Source: Aliikangiella marina (GTDB lineage: Bacteria > Pseudomonadota > Gammaproteobacteria > Enterobacterales > Kangiellaceae). From it: 64,000 bases of DNA. The stretch covers positions 372,001 through 436,000 of the forward strand of contig NZ_VIKR01000005.1 in assembly GCF_007004765.1 (NCBI RefSeq), written 5' to 3'. Every line of letters begins with the position of its first letter. The first letter of the stretch is position 1. Shown piece by piece: positions 16,946 to 26,214 of this stretch. The position numbers were made by a program, and so were the translations under genes. The notes under the pieces were generated by a model. That model was not told the origin of the DNA. It searched no databases and worked only from the letters and a program-made list of their open reading frames with translations.

Positions 16946-18310
16946 ATGAATCACACTATCCTTATCGTCGACGATGATGTCGGAATTCTTTCAGCATTGC
17001 AGATGTTGCTGAAAACTCAAGGTTTCAAAGTTGTTAGTGCGGAGTCCCCAAAGGAGGCACTCGCAGCATTTAGTCGGCAAAGTTTTGATTTAATCGTTAT
17101 GGATCTCAACTACTCGATGGACACGACTTCTGGGGATGAAGGGATACAACTGATTGAAAAGATCCGTCAATCTGACGATCTGGTGCCGATTGTTGTCATG
17201 ACGGGTTGGGGAACTATCGAATTAGCTGTCAACACAATGCAAAAAGGCGCTAATGATTTTATTCAAAAGCCTTGGAAAAATGAGCGGCTGCTGGCGATTA
17301 TCAACAATCAGCTTAAGCTTGCCACTAGCCAGAAACAGTCGCAAAAATTGTCCGCTCACAATCAAATCTTGCAAGCCGAAATTGATACTGCGGAAGATCT
17401 TATTGCGCAGTCATCAGCGATGCAACGAGTGATGCAAATTGTTAATCAAGTAGCTCAAAGCGATATCAATGTTTTGTTAACGGGTGAAAATGGTACCGGA
17501 AAGAGTTTACTTGCGCGTTATATTCACAGGATCTCTAAGCGAAAGGAAGCTCCACAAGTTTCGGTAAATATGGGCGCGGTTGCCGAGTCGTTATTTGAAA
17601 GTGAAATGTTCGGTCATGTTAAAGGCGCATTCACCGATGCAAAATCAACTCGTATTGGTCGGTTCGAACTTGCCGACAGCGGCACATTATTTTTGGATGA
17701 AATAGCGAATACGCCGGTTTCCCAACAAGGCAAACTATTAAGGGTATTAGAAGAGCGACAGTTTGAAAAAGTGGGGGCCAGTAGAACGCAAACAGTTGAT
17801 GTAAGAATTATTAGTGCGACTAATGCCAATTTAAATGAGGCGGTTGAGCTAGGGCTTTTTAGAAAAGATTTGTTGTATCGATTAAACACGATTGAAATTG
17901 AAATTCCGCCGCTCCGTGAAAGGAAAGCAGATATTTTGCCTTTGGCTCAGAGGTTTCTTGCACAAGTTGCCGCAAAGTATGGCCAGTCACCAGCAACTAT
18001 CGATGAAGCTGCAACACAAGCATTGCTTGATTATAATTGGCCCGGTAATGTGAGGGAGTTATCCCACGTACTAGAAAGAGCACATATATTATCAATCGAT
18101 GACTTGATAGGCGTTAAAGCACTGGGATTAGTTGAATTACCAGCTGGGTCGAGTGAGCCTGACGACGAGGAAGTTGATTTGCGTCCGCTTGAGATGCTTG
18201 AGTCAGAAATTATTCGGACACGATTGGAGTACTTTGAGGGGAATGCAGTCGAAGCAGCAAAATCTTTGGGATTGAGCCGCAGCGCTTTTTATCGTAGATT
18301 GGAAAAATAA
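16946..18310 (+). CDS. Sigma-54-dependent response regulator (NtrC family)
   Basis: The 454-residue activator has a receiver domain (MNHTILIVDDDVG; acidic pair near the start; phospho-acceptor about Asp53 in VMDLNYS). Its AAA+ domain has Walker A GENGTGKS near 180 and GAFTDA at about 227-232, the sigma-54 contact loop (canonically GAFTGA). Walker B is GTLFLDEIAN, and a Fis-type helix-turn-helix closes the protein (NAVEAAKSLGLSRSAFYRRL). I chose ATG 16946 because upstream starts at 16898/16901 lie inside the terminator-like hairpin; no good ribosome site is visible for any of them. The likely target is the -24/-12 promoter at 12273 with palindromes 1-3. The partner kinase is the next gene. Confidence 0.92.
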   Translation: MNHTILIVDDDVGILSALQMLLKTQGFKVVSAESPKEALAAFSRQSFDLIVMDLNYSMDTTSGDEGIQLIEKIRQSDDLVPIVVMTGWGTIELAVNTMQKGANDFIQKPWKNERLLAIINNQLKLATSQKQSQKLSAHNQILQAEIDTAEDLIAQSSAMQRVMQIVNQVAQSDINVLLTGENGTGKSLLARYIHRISKRKEAPQVSVNMGAVAESLFESEMFGHVKGAFTDAKSTRIGRFELADSGTLFLDEIANTPVSQQGKLLRVLEERQFEKVGASRTQTVDVRIISATNANLNEAVELGLFRKDLLYRLNTIEIEIPPLRERKADILPLAQRFLAQVAAKYGQSPATIDEAATQALLDYNWPGNVRELSHVLERAHILSIDDLIGVKALGLVELPAGSSEPDDEEVDLRPLEMLESEIIRTRLEYFEGNAVEAAKSLGLSRSAFYRRLEK

Positions 18311-18338
18311 TTTAACGAAAGCTACGTCTCCGACCCGC

Positions 18339-19712
18339 ATGCGCAAAAAGCAATCCTTTGAAGCACAACTCACGCGACTCTCATTAATTGCTTCTATACC
18401 CACATTACTATTGCTATTGTGGGTTATGCTTTATGCGAACATTTCGATCTATTTAACACTTCTTGTCGGTTTTATCGGCAGTATTCTAGTAATTTATTGC
18501 AATTATCGTATTCACGAAAAATCTGCGTACCAGTTTCGTAGTCTGAGCAACCTACTTGAAGCAATGGTTCAAGGCGACTATAGCTTGAGGGCAAGAAGTA
18601 GTGTTACAAGTATTGGAAACGCAAGCGGTGGAAATGACACAGGTAACCGTATCAATAGCGCTCTCGATGACCTGGTTGAATCAATTAACCGTTTAGCGAA
18701 ACGTTTAAGTGATCAGAAGTTAGCCTCAATCGAGAGTCAGCTCCTCTTGCAGACGGTTATCGATCATATTGATGTCGCGATTATTGCATTAGATAGCGAT
18801 AATACTATTCGCTTAATAAATCCTGCGGCTCGAAAGCTTTTACAAATCGAACAAAGAGATTCGACGACGACGCTTGTTCAACAACTTCAGTCAGTTCAAA
18901 GTTTTTCCAGTGGACACAATCAAGTACTCGAATTGAGTTTTGGACAGCAGCAAGGAAAATTTAATGTTCATGTGGAAACCTACCGTGAAGGCGGTGAAGA
19001 ACAAAAACTGTTATTTATCACGGATGTGAGTAGTCTTTTACGTCGTGAAGAGCGTAAAGCTTGGCAAAATCTGGTAAGGGTTATTAGTCACGAAATTAAC
19101 AATTCGCTCACGCCGATCGCTTCCATCAGTCAAACCCTTTTGAGCGTTGTCGCTGCTGAGACGAGCCAGCAAAAAGGTCGTGCAGACTTATTGGATGGGT
19201 TAAAGCTGATTTCGCAAAGGGCGAATAATTTAAGTTCGTTCGTCAATAGCTATCGCCAAATTACCCGTTTGCCCGAACCAACTTTGACGCAAGTGGATTT
19301 TAAACAGTTGCTGCAAAAGGTTGTTGGGCTGTTTGATGATTCAAATATCACAATGCTCAGTGATGTTGAGGTCAGTTTTAAATGTGATAGTGTCCAGCTA
19401 GAGCAAGTTTTGATAAACCTGCTTAAGAATGCGACCGAGGCCATGGCTGAACAGTCACCGCTGGGAACAATTGCCGTTGATTGGCAGATTGACGCTGGGA
19501 ACTTTCGCTTTCGCATTATGGATGAGGGCTGTGGTATCAAAAATCCCGAGAACCTATTTGTACCCTTTTATACAACCAAGAAGTCAGGTACGGGTATTGG
19601 TTTGGTGCTTTGTCGGCAGATAATCGAGGCGCATGGTGGGAGTTTGAATCTTAACAACCGTGAAGATGGTCTGGGGAGTCAAGCGGTGATTGAAATCCCC
19701 ATTAGGCACTGA
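18339..19712 (+). CDS. NtrY-like sensor histidine kinase
   Basis: The 457-residue kinase has two adjacent transmembrane helices near residues 15-60 with almost no periplasmic loop, so it probably senses within the membrane or cytoplasm. A linker, then a PAS domain (VIDHIDVAIIALDSDNTIRL) precede the HisKA segment with His251 in VISHEINNSLTPIASIS. The ATPase has N-box LINLLKNATEAM, G1 DEGCGI, F-box FVPFYTTK and G2 SGTGIGLVLCRQI. The SHEINNSLTPI form of the H-box is usual in NtrY-type kinases. It starts 28 bases after the sigma-54 activator and is its obvious partner. Kinases next to MacAB-like pumps often respond to envelope-active compounds, but the signal here is unknown. Confidence 0.92.
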   Translation: MRKKQSFEAQLTRLSLIASIPTLLLLLWVMLYANISIYLTLLVGFIGSILVIYCNYRIHEKSAYQFRSLSNLLEAMVQGDYSLRARSSVTSIGNASGGNDTGNRINSALDDLVESINRLAKRLSDQKLASIESQLLLQTVIDHIDVAIIALDSDNTIRLINPAARKLLQIEQRDSTTTLVQQLQSVQSFSSGHNQVLELSFGQQQGKFNVHVETYREGGEEQKLLFITDVSSLLRREERKAWQNLVRVISHEINNSLTPIASISQTLLSVVAAETSQQKGRADLLDGLKLISQRANNLSSFVNSYRQITRLPEPTLTQVDFKQLLQKVVGLFDDSNITMLSDVEVSFKCDSVQLEQVLINLLKNATEAMAEQSPLGTIAVDWQIDAGNFRFRIMDEGCGIKNPENLFVPFYTTKKSGTGIGLVLCRQIIEAHGGSLNLNNREDGLGSQAVIEIPIRH

Positions 19713-19864
19713 TATATTGCCCCCAATTCTGTTAGTCAGTAGTCATTATCAAGGCAAGGAGGTCGAGATAATTTCAAATTGCGGCTATTCTAATACTCAA
19801 TATTGAATTTATTGGTTTATCTGGCTCATGAAGATTTAGCTAGACTTTGAGCGCATAAAGCAGC

Positions 19865-22600
19865 ATGCATGAAATAAACTCGGACTCACCATCCGCCAAA
19901 TACACACAAAGCGAGTTTGAAAAGGTATTAAAAAACCTTTTGCATTCGACCGCAGGGCGTCTTGAGGAAGACTTTTTGCAAGGTATTGCCAAGGAACTCT
20001 CGGCGAGCCTGGGCTTAGATGCCGTTTTGATTACCGAGGCAAACCCTGAAGGCTCAGCGCTGGTGTCGACTGTGGTTGTATACTCTGGTGATGAAGTCCA
20101 CGAAAACTTTGATATCCATGCACCACAAACCTTAATCGAGCGAGTTCTCGAAAATCAGATAGTCGTTGTTAAAAAAGATCTACCGATAGCATTCCCCGAG
20201 GATAATGTCTTAATCGAATCAGGCGCGCAAGCTTGTATCGCTTTACCATTAAAAGACTCCAATGAACGCGTGATTGGCGCGCTTATCGCCTTGAGCTTGA
20301 AGTCATTTGAGAATACTGACCTGACTTCCAGTGTCTTGCAGCTGTTTGCATTTCGCATTGCCTCAGAGCTGGAAAGGCAGCGTATTAATGCCATTCTGCG
20401 CAATGAAGTTGTTATCAATCAAACTCAGCTAGACTCTGTTCCTGCTTTAATGTTTATGGTCGACATGAAAGGTAAGTTTTTGCGTTGGAACCAGTATTTT
20501 GTCAGCAAATTCGGTTATTCCCTTGAACAAATGGAGCGAGAGAGTTTGTTTATGGTTGTCCACAAAACAGACCATAAGCGCATAGAGCTCGAACTGAAAG
20601 CTATCCTCGAAGAGGGGTTTGGATCGGTCTTTCTCAATGGCGTCACCATCGAAGGCGAGTTAGTTCCAATGTTGGCGACCGCAGAGTCTACCGTTTACAA
20701 GGGTGAAAAAGTTATTGTTGGTGTTGCTTTAGATATGACCGAGCAACAAAGTGTTGAACGTAACCTTTTACGCTCTCAGGGGCGGCTTGCTCGCAAGAAT
20801 TCACAATTGAGTTTAATCAACGCTTTAGTTGAAAAGCTTCATGCGAGTCATAGCGTCAAACATATCGCCGAAGAAGTCGTTGCGCTGTTGCACACTATTC
20901 AAATCAGCTCATCAATTGGCTTCTCTGTACTCGATGAATCAGGACAGAACTTGGTCGTCACCGCTAGCTCTAATATCAGTGACAATTTTATCAAAGCCCG
21001 CGGCACATTTCCGCTCAAAGAATCTGGTTCGCCAACAAGTCTTGCGGTTGCATCTCAGCGGCTGGAACTGTTTCCTGATGTTTGTAATGACTCGAGAATA
21101 GACCAAGCTATCAGGGATATTTTTGCGAAAGAAGGCATTTGGGGCTTGGTTGTATTGCCGCTTATTTATAAACAAGAGATTCTTGGTAGTATTTCGATCG
21201 GCTACAAGCCTGATGCCCACTTGCCTCCAGATGAACTTGAGTTTTATCAAACGATTTGCAGTAGCATCGCGTTGGCACTTTCAAACGCGAAACAGTACCA
21301 ACGACTTGAAAGTCTGGCGACGAAGGATAACCTGACACAACTTCCCAATCGTAACGCCTTTAATCAAGATTGTCCTGCAGCGTTGGAACGGATCAAGTTA
21401 AGCGACCGTCATGTTGGGGTTGTGTTAGTGGATTTAGATCGGTTCAAAGAAATCAATGATACGCTCGATCATCAAATTGGCGACAAATTATTAAAGTTGA
21501 TTGGCCCGAGACTGTCAGCTGTTATAAAAGATCCAGACTCACAAATTTATCGGCTAGGTGGAGATGAGTTTTTGTTGCTGATTGGGAATAAAGCTGATGC
21601 CCAGCAAGTCGTTAATATTGCTCAAAAGGTTGAGCAACTGATAGCTCAACCCTTTGTTGTCGATGGCCTCAACCTGGAGATTTCATCAAGTATCGGTGTG
21701 GCAACTACCCATGGTGCAGCTCAGTCATCGAGCGAGATGCTACGGTGTGCTGAATTAGCGATGTATCGTGCTAAAAGCGACGGCGGGGGCACTGTTCTTT
21801 ATTCACCTGAGTTAGATGCCAATACCAATCAACGGTTTGTAATCATGGCTGAAATGGCTGAGGCTATCCGCAACGATGATCTAGTATTGCACTTTCAACC
21901 CAAGTTTGACTTACGTACTAACCAGATTATCGGTAGCGAAGCATTAGTTCGCTGGCAGCATAAACGCTATGGCTTGCTGCCACCGGCGAAATTTATTCCA
22001 CAAGTTGAATTAACGCAACTGATTAATCCGTTAACTTTTTGGGTGATGAAAACAGCGATGATTCAGCTTCAATCTTGGAAAAAACAAGGGATTAGCGTCA
22101 CTATGGCGATCAACTTGTCCACCCGAAATCTAACTGACGAAGGATTTATTGAACAAGTTGATCGATTGATGGAACAGTATCATATTGAGCCGAATGAGCT
22201 TGAATTTGAAGTGACGGAAACCGCGTTAATGAATAACCTAGAACAAGCTAAACAACAACTAAGCAAGTTTAGTGAACGAGGCATTCAATGTGCTTTGGAT
22301 GATTATGGCACGGGCTATTCTTCGCTGACCTATATTAAAAAGTTACCGCTTGATACCTTAAAAATCGATCGCTCCTTTATCTCACAAATGCTTGAGGATA
22401 AGGATGATCATATTATTGCAAAGTCGACAATTAATTTGGCTCATAGCCTTGGATTACAAGTGATTGCCGAGGGTGTCGAAGATGAAAAAACGCTTCAAGC
22501 TCTGGCTGATCAAGGATGTGATTTTATTCAAGGCTATCACATCAGCGAGCCGATAGATGGCGAGAGTTTCTCTAAGCTTTACTGGCAACGTCAGGGTTAG
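19865..22600 (+). CDS. GAF-PAS-GAF-GGDEF-EAL cyclic di-GMP enzyme
   Basis: The 911-residue soluble protein carries, in order, a GAF domain (about 15-175), PAS (190-300; FMVDMKGKFLRWNQYFVSKFG), a second GAF (330-480), GGDEF and EAL. The GGDEF motif is intact near 563-567, but the I-site position reads KDPD, so product inhibition is probably lost. The EAL domain keeps SEALVRW near 692 and the DDYGTGYSSLTYIKKLP loop and ends QGYHISEP. Both cyclase and phosphodiesterase activities are therefore possible; which one dominates cannot be told. It has its own upstream region (152 bases) after the kinase gene and ends near a strong hairpin. Confidence 0.93.
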   Translation: MHEINSDSPSAKYTQSEFEKVLKNLLHSTAGRLEEDFLQGIAKELSASLGLDAVLITEANPEGSALVSTVVVYSGDEVHENFDIHAPQTLIERVLENQIVVVKKDLPIAFPEDNVLIESGAQACIALPLKDSNERVIGALIALSLKSFENTDLTSSVLQLFAFRIASELERQRINAILRNEVVINQTQLDSVPALMFMVDMKGKFLRWNQYFVSKFGYSLEQMERESLFMVVHKTDHKRIELELKAILEEGFGSVFLNGVTIEGELVPMLATAESTVYKGEKVIVGVALDMTEQQSVERNLLRSQGRLARKNSQLSLINALVEKLHASHSVKHIAEEVVALLHTIQISSSIGFSVLDESGQNLVVTASSNISDNFIKARGTFPLKESGSPTSLAVASQRLELFPDVCNDSRIDQAIRDIFAKEGIWGLVVLPLIYKQEILGSISIGYKPDAHLPPDELEFYQTICSSIALALSNAKQYQRLESLATKDNLTQLPNRNAFNQDCPAALERIKLSDRHVGVVLVDLDRFKEINDTLDHQIGDKLLKLIGPRLSAVIKDPDSQIYRLGGDEFLLLIGNKADAQQVVNIAQKVEQLIAQPFVVDGLNLEISSSIGVATTHGAAQSSSEMLRCAELAMYRAKSDGGGTVLYSPELDANTNQRFVIMAEMAEAIRNDDLVLHFQPKFDLRTNQIIGSEALVRWQHKRYGLLPPAKFIPQVELTQLINPLTFWVMKTAMIQLQSWKKQGISVTMAINLSTRNLTDEGFIEQVDRLMEQYHIEPNELEFEVTETALMNNLEQAKQQLSKFSERGIQCALDDYGTGYSSLTYIKKLPLDTLKIDRSFISQMLEDKDDHIIAKSTINLAHSLGLQVIAEGVEDEKTLQALADQGCDFIQGYHISEPIDGESFSKLYWQRQG

Positions 22601-22620
22601 TATATTATCGGTTGGATACA

Positions 22621-22654
22621 AGGACTAAGTTCTCAGCATTGAGAACTTAGTCCT
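22621..22654. terminator. Perfect 15-base hairpin between convergent genes
   Basis: Arms AGGACTAAGTTCTCA and TGAGAACTTAGTCCT match perfectly around the loop GCAT. It lies 20 bases after the EAL-protein stop and 14 bases before the end of the convergent gene, as expected of a two-way terminator. No run of T follows on either strand, so Rho-independent release is not certain. Confidence 0.55.
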
Positions 22655-22668
22655 AGCTAGTGATTATC

Positions 22669-23736
22669 TTATTCTGGTTTGAAATGAATTTCGCCAGTGC
22701 CGGGTAGCCGCTCAACCAGCTTGTTGTCTACTAATTTAGATGGCGTAAAAGCACCGCCTTCAATCTCATTGGCTAATAGATGTTCGGCGACTGCTACAGC
22801 ACCTAAGTAGGTCAGCTCATAGCCATTTGCCGTCTCAAAATGTCCCGTGACCCAAGCGCCTTTATCGTTGCGTACCTCACCCCAAACATAGGTCTTTAAT
22901 TTTTCCCGCTGCTGTTCGTTTGGTCCGCGCGATTTACCTGCCTGCTTTTTCAAAAAGTTTTGTACCAGTTTGGTGCCAAGTAACCATTTAAACGCATTTA
23001 ATCGTTTAATTTTTTTGGCGCCTTTGGGAGAGATTGGAATATAAACCTCGATATTTGGAATACCGGTTGAGTAATAGGCGGTAGAAACATCGCCCCAAGG
23101 AATTGTCATGGCATTTTTTTCGCCGTTACCAAAATCAATCGTTTTAGTCTTAAATGCGAGCGGCACTTGAATAATTTTTCCGTTCTCACGAATTTTTCCG
23201 CCTTGGGCTAAGCCTTCGACAGAGGTTTTCGCGGTGCCCGGACTCATACTACTTCCCGAGTCAAAGCCAAGTTTCAAATGTGTTGCGTCGGGTAATTTGT
23301 CTTTTAATTGGCTAGCAAGACAATCTGTTGGAATTACGTCAAAACCCACCCCAGGACAAATAACAACGCCTGCTTCTTTGGCTTGCGCGTCATAAGACTG
23401 CCCCAATTCAAACACCACTATCTCTCCGGTTATATCGGTGTAGTGAGTTTTGCTCTTGATACAAGCTTCCATCATCGGTTTAGCTGTCGCAGAAAAAGGG
23501 CCTGCACAGTGAATCACAACGGCGATATCATTCAGGTTGTTGGCTACTTGCTCGACTGAGTCCAAATCAAACACTCTAGCAGGTAGTCCCTTTTCTTCTG
23601 CAATTTGTTTGACCTGTTCCTTATTACGGCCGGCAACGATGGGTTTGAGTCCTTTTTCGAGTGCATGGTCAACGATTAGTCTGCCAGTATAACCGTTGGC
23701 GCCATATATCATGATGAGTTTATCTTGTGAATGCAT
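22669..23736 (-). CDS. Saccharopine dehydrogenase-like NAD(P)-dependent reductase
   Basis: The 355-residue protein begins with a Rossmann fold: MIYGANGYTGRLIVDHALEK, then IVAGRNKEQ. HCAGPFSATAKPMMEACI and HYTDITGE are typical of the saccharopine-dehydrogenase/trans-acting enoyl reductase family, as is the cysteine-containing GVGFDVIPTDCLAS. It probably uses NADP(H) to reduce or oxidise a lipid-like or amino-acid-derived substrate; the actual substrate is unknown. The start ATG is at 23736. The XRE-type regulator about 250 bases upstream is read in the same direction but is probably a separate unit. Confidence 0.85.
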   Translation of the reverse strand: MHSQDKLIMIYGANGYTGRLIVDHALEKGLKPIVAGRNKEQVKQIAEEKGLPARVFDLDSVEQVANNLNDIAVVIHCAGPFSATAKPMMEACIKSKTHYTDITGEIVVFELGQSYDAQAKEAGVVICPGVGFDVIPTDCLASQLKDKLPDATHLKLGFDSGSSMSPGTAKTSVEGLAQGGKIRENGKIIQVPLAFKTKTIDFGNGEKNAMTIPWGDVSTAYYSTGIPNIEVYIPISPKGAKKIKRLNAFKWLLGTKLVQNFLKKQAGKSRGPNEQQREKLKTYVWGEVRNDKGAWVTGHFETANGYELTYLGAVAVAEHLLANEIEGGAFTPSKLVDNKLVERLPGTGEIHFKPE

Positions 23737-23990
23737 AAGCTTTATTCTTCTGTTGTGGTTTTTTTATCTCGATAGCCAGGTAGTTGTGTGTCTTCCCAAT
23801 AAGACCTAATGAGCGAACAACTAAGCTCTGGTCAGGCCTGTTGGCATTAAGAATAACATAATCCGTTAAATTTAATATCCCTTAACTTAGCCAAATCTTG
23901 CGTGTATCACCGCTGAACAAGTTTTTGCGGTAATTCAACAGGGAAGCGGGATACCGCGGGTTACTGCTGGGTCGCCAACTGTAGGGGTTA

Positions 23991-24725
23991 TTATCGGCGA
24001 CGAAACTGTGAAAATAAACTAAACTCCCAAGGGCGCATAGCACCCACAATGCCACAGCCAATTCGCTCACTAAAAGGCAAACTCGCATCTTGCTGGGCAA
24101 GTTCGTTAAACTCTGCGATAAGCTTTTCGATTTTTGTATGCATTTGTAATATAGTGGCACGCGAAACCAGTGCGCCACCAAATTGCATGCAATCGTCTGC
24201 TTTCGCAAACTTGGACTGAAAAAATTCGGCTCTAATTTGTTCGTTAAATAGTTTTTCAATCGCACCATGCTTGCGCCAGCGAAAGTTCCGCGACGTGAGT
24301 AGTTTGACTCGATTGCCGGGGAGTAGATCGATGAATTTGATACGGTCAAGGTGAGCTAACAGCTGAATGCCTTCATGTTCACTAATGTCGTAATGGGCCT
24401 TGATCGCATCGAAATCCATCTCATTAAGTAGCATGTATGCGACAAATAATAGTTTGGGTTGTTTGACAAATTCGGCTTCCTGCTCCTCGGTAAGTTCGCT
24501 GATTTCATCCTGCTTTTTTTCTGCGATTTTGCTTAGGTCGGTTATTTCCATATTCATCATCGCGCAGATTTGATCGAGTCGCTGTAAGGAAATATTTTCT
24601 TCTGAAAAAATTCGTTTAACACTCGCTTCGCTTAAATCTAGCCGTTTAGCGACCTGAGCATAAGTAATGCCCTTTTGTTTCAAGCAGCCCTTGAGAGCTT
24701 GAAGGATCAAGGTAGTTTGTGCCAT
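23991..24725 (-). CDS. XRE-family transcriptional regulator
   Basis: The 244-residue protein has an N-terminal Cro/CI-type helix-turn-helix (GITYAQVAKRLDLSEASVKRIFSE, about 18-45), then DQICAMMNMEITDLS. A larger C-terminal domain of about 180 residues, rich in charged helices, has no motif I recognise. This arrangement (XRE plus unassigned helical domain) is common in marine gammaproteobacteria, where its effector is unknown. Its stop lies about 254 bases before the start of the reductase gene. A second minus-strand frame at 23882-24349 overlaps its 3' half and was rejected. Confidence 0.8.
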   Translation of the reverse strand: MAQTTLILQALKGCLKQKGITYAQVAKRLDLSEASVKRIFSEENISLQRLDQICAMMNMEITDLSKIAEKKQDEISELTEEQEAEFVKQPKLLFVAYMLLNEMDFDAIKAHYDISEHEGIQLLAHLDRIKFIDLLPGNRVKLLTSRNFRWRKHGAIEKLFNEQIRAEFFQSKFAKADDCMQFGGALVSRATILQMHTKIEKLIAEFNELAQQDASLPFSERIGCGIVGAMRPWEFSLFSQFRRR

Positions 24726-24965
24726 AAACTTTGTCTTCCCAGAATGTGTGAAAGTCAGTGCTAATGTATAGAAGCAGGCATCAGCTTTGTTTTGAAGATT
24801 ATAAGCGCAAAAGTTACCAAAAGAGAATGCTTTGAGTGAGCTCTCTCAAATGAGAGAAAAACGACAATCGGAAATCACCACCTTGGCAACAGTCACGCTG
24901 CGCTTTGACATTATCGAGATATCTGCCTACAGTGGAGGGCTAATTATAAGCAGTACCCCGAATCA

Positions 24966-25871
24966 ATGAATTTATTAGTCATTTATAATCCTCATGCCGC
25001 TAGCGGAAAAGCGCGAAAATTACTTCCTCATATCCTGTCATATATCAAACAAGCCGGCCTAAATGCTACCTTGTTAACCACCGAATACTCGGGTCATGCG
25101 GTGGAGTTGGTGAGCCACAAAAATCTGAATGAATTTGATGCTGTGGTTGCGTCTGGTGGCGATGGAACACTGTTTGAAGTACTGAACGGTTATCAAAAAA
25201 ATCCAGCCAAAGACAAACCACCTTTGGGTTTAATTCCCAATGGTACTGGCAATGCCTTTATGAAAGAGTTGCGGCTGCATCGGGCCGATTGGCGGAAAGC
25301 GATCGATATCATCGCGCGTAATCAAACGAGAAGTATTGATATCGGCCGCTTTGAAACAGAGGGAAATAGCTATCATTTTATTAATATCGTTGGTATGGGG
25401 TTTGTTTCCGATGTTGCTGAGTCCGCTGTTTCGTTCAAATGGATGGGTAATGCCGCTTATACAGTCGCGACGTTGAGAAATTTAGTTAAACTCCAATCTC
25501 AGAAAATGATCATTGAAGTCGATGGTAAAAAATTTGAGCGGCAAGGCGTTTTCGTCGAAGTCGCTAATTCAACCTACACCGGGACGACTTTTTTAATGGC
25601 GCCGAAAGCAAAACTCGATGATGGGCTGCTTGATGTGATTATTCTCAACGATATAACCAAGTTCAGAATGCTCAAGCTTTTCAGAAGTATTTATGATGGA
25701 TCTCATATCCATTACGACGAAGTCGAGTACCTTCAAGCAAAGTCAATTAAGATTATTGAAGAAAAACCGGGACAACTCATCCCAGATGGTGAGGTATTAG
25801 GCAAAACGCCGGTTGCGTTTGAGTGTTTACCCAACGCGATAGAGTTTCTCTGGGATCCCGATTTACTCTAA
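24966..25871 (+). CDS. YegS/DagK-type lipid kinase
   Basis: The 301-residue soluble protein belongs to the diacylglycerol-kinase catalytic family (PF00781). It starts LLVIYNPHAASGKARK, has VVASGGDGTLFEVLNG (nucleotide-binding GGDGT) and PNGTGNAFMKEL (substrate-binding P-x-G-T-x-N). The C-terminal beta-domain carries ILNDITKFRML and a final LIPDGEVLG element, in the place of the usual DGE. Members phosphorylate diacylglycerol, phosphatidylglycerol or sphingoid-like lipids with ATP; which one is not readable from the sequence. It is a single-gene unit with a hairpin 28 bases after its stop. Confidence 0.88.
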   Translation: MNLLVIYNPHAASGKARKLLPHILSYIKQAGLNATLLTTEYSGHAVELVSHKNLNEFDAVVASGGDGTLFEVLNGYQKNPAKDKPPLGLIPNGTGNAFMKELRLHRADWRKAIDIIARNQTRSIDIGRFETEGNSYHFINIVGMGFVSDVAESAVSFKWMGNAAYTVATLRNLVKLQSQKMIIEVDGKKFERQGVFVEVANSTYTGTTFLMAPKAKLDDGLLDVIILNDITKFRMLKLFRSIYDGSHIHYDEVEYLQAKSIKIIEEKPGQLIPDGEVLGKTPVAFECLPNAIEFLWDPDLL

Positions 25872-25898
25872 AAATACGCAATGTTTTAAACAGGATGA

Positions 25899-25919
25899 TT
25901 ATCAGTGGGATACTGATAA
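25899..25919 (+). terminator. Possible terminator hairpin after the lipid-kinase gene
   Basis: TTATCAGT and ACTGATAA form a perfect 8-base stem with loop GGGAT, 28 bases after the stop codon. The stem is AT-rich and no T-run follows, so it may be a weak terminator or an operator. Confidence 0.35.
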
Positions 25920-26104
25920 ATAGTGAACTGTTAAATCAATCTAAGACCAAAACCCTATTTGCAATTTTAAGGTAGAGATCGTAAATTGAGCGAGAAATTG
26001 ATCCAGGTAGTAGGGCCATCGGTTGCTGTTTTATCGGGATAGACAAGAATAAAAAGCATCATAATTACAAAGGCCTTCGGGTAAATCTGCTGTGCGAAAT
26101 ATGA

Positions 26105-26125
26105 TTCGACAACTCGGTTGTCGAA
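26105..26125. promoter_or_regulatory. Perfect 9-base palindrome upstream of pntA
   Basis: TTCGACAAC-TCG-GTTGTCGAA is a perfect inverted repeat centred about 100 bases before the pntA start. The size and symmetry suit a dimeric repressor or activator. No regulator is identified. Confidence 0.5.
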
Positions 26126-26214
26126 AATGATACTCGTCGAAAAGTAGATTTGCAGAAATCACTGGGCCTATCATAAGCAAGCAGTTTTTAGGTCCTTATT
26201 CGTAGGGCACAACC

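Larger units (their letters stand above)
25872..26214. other. Gap upstream of pntA with two palindromes
   Basis: No coding frame is credited in this 343-base region. It contains a hairpin next to the lipid-kinase stop (25899-25919, arms TTATCAGT/ACTGATAA, loop GGGAT) and a perfect 9-base palindrome nearer pntA (26105-26125). I found no convincing -35/-10 pair by eye. Confidence 0.6.

Noticed and set aside
23882-24349. A 155-codon minus-strand frame overlapping the XRE regulator
   Set aside because: The regulator has a recognisable HTH in the other frame. This frame has no motif or ribosome site.
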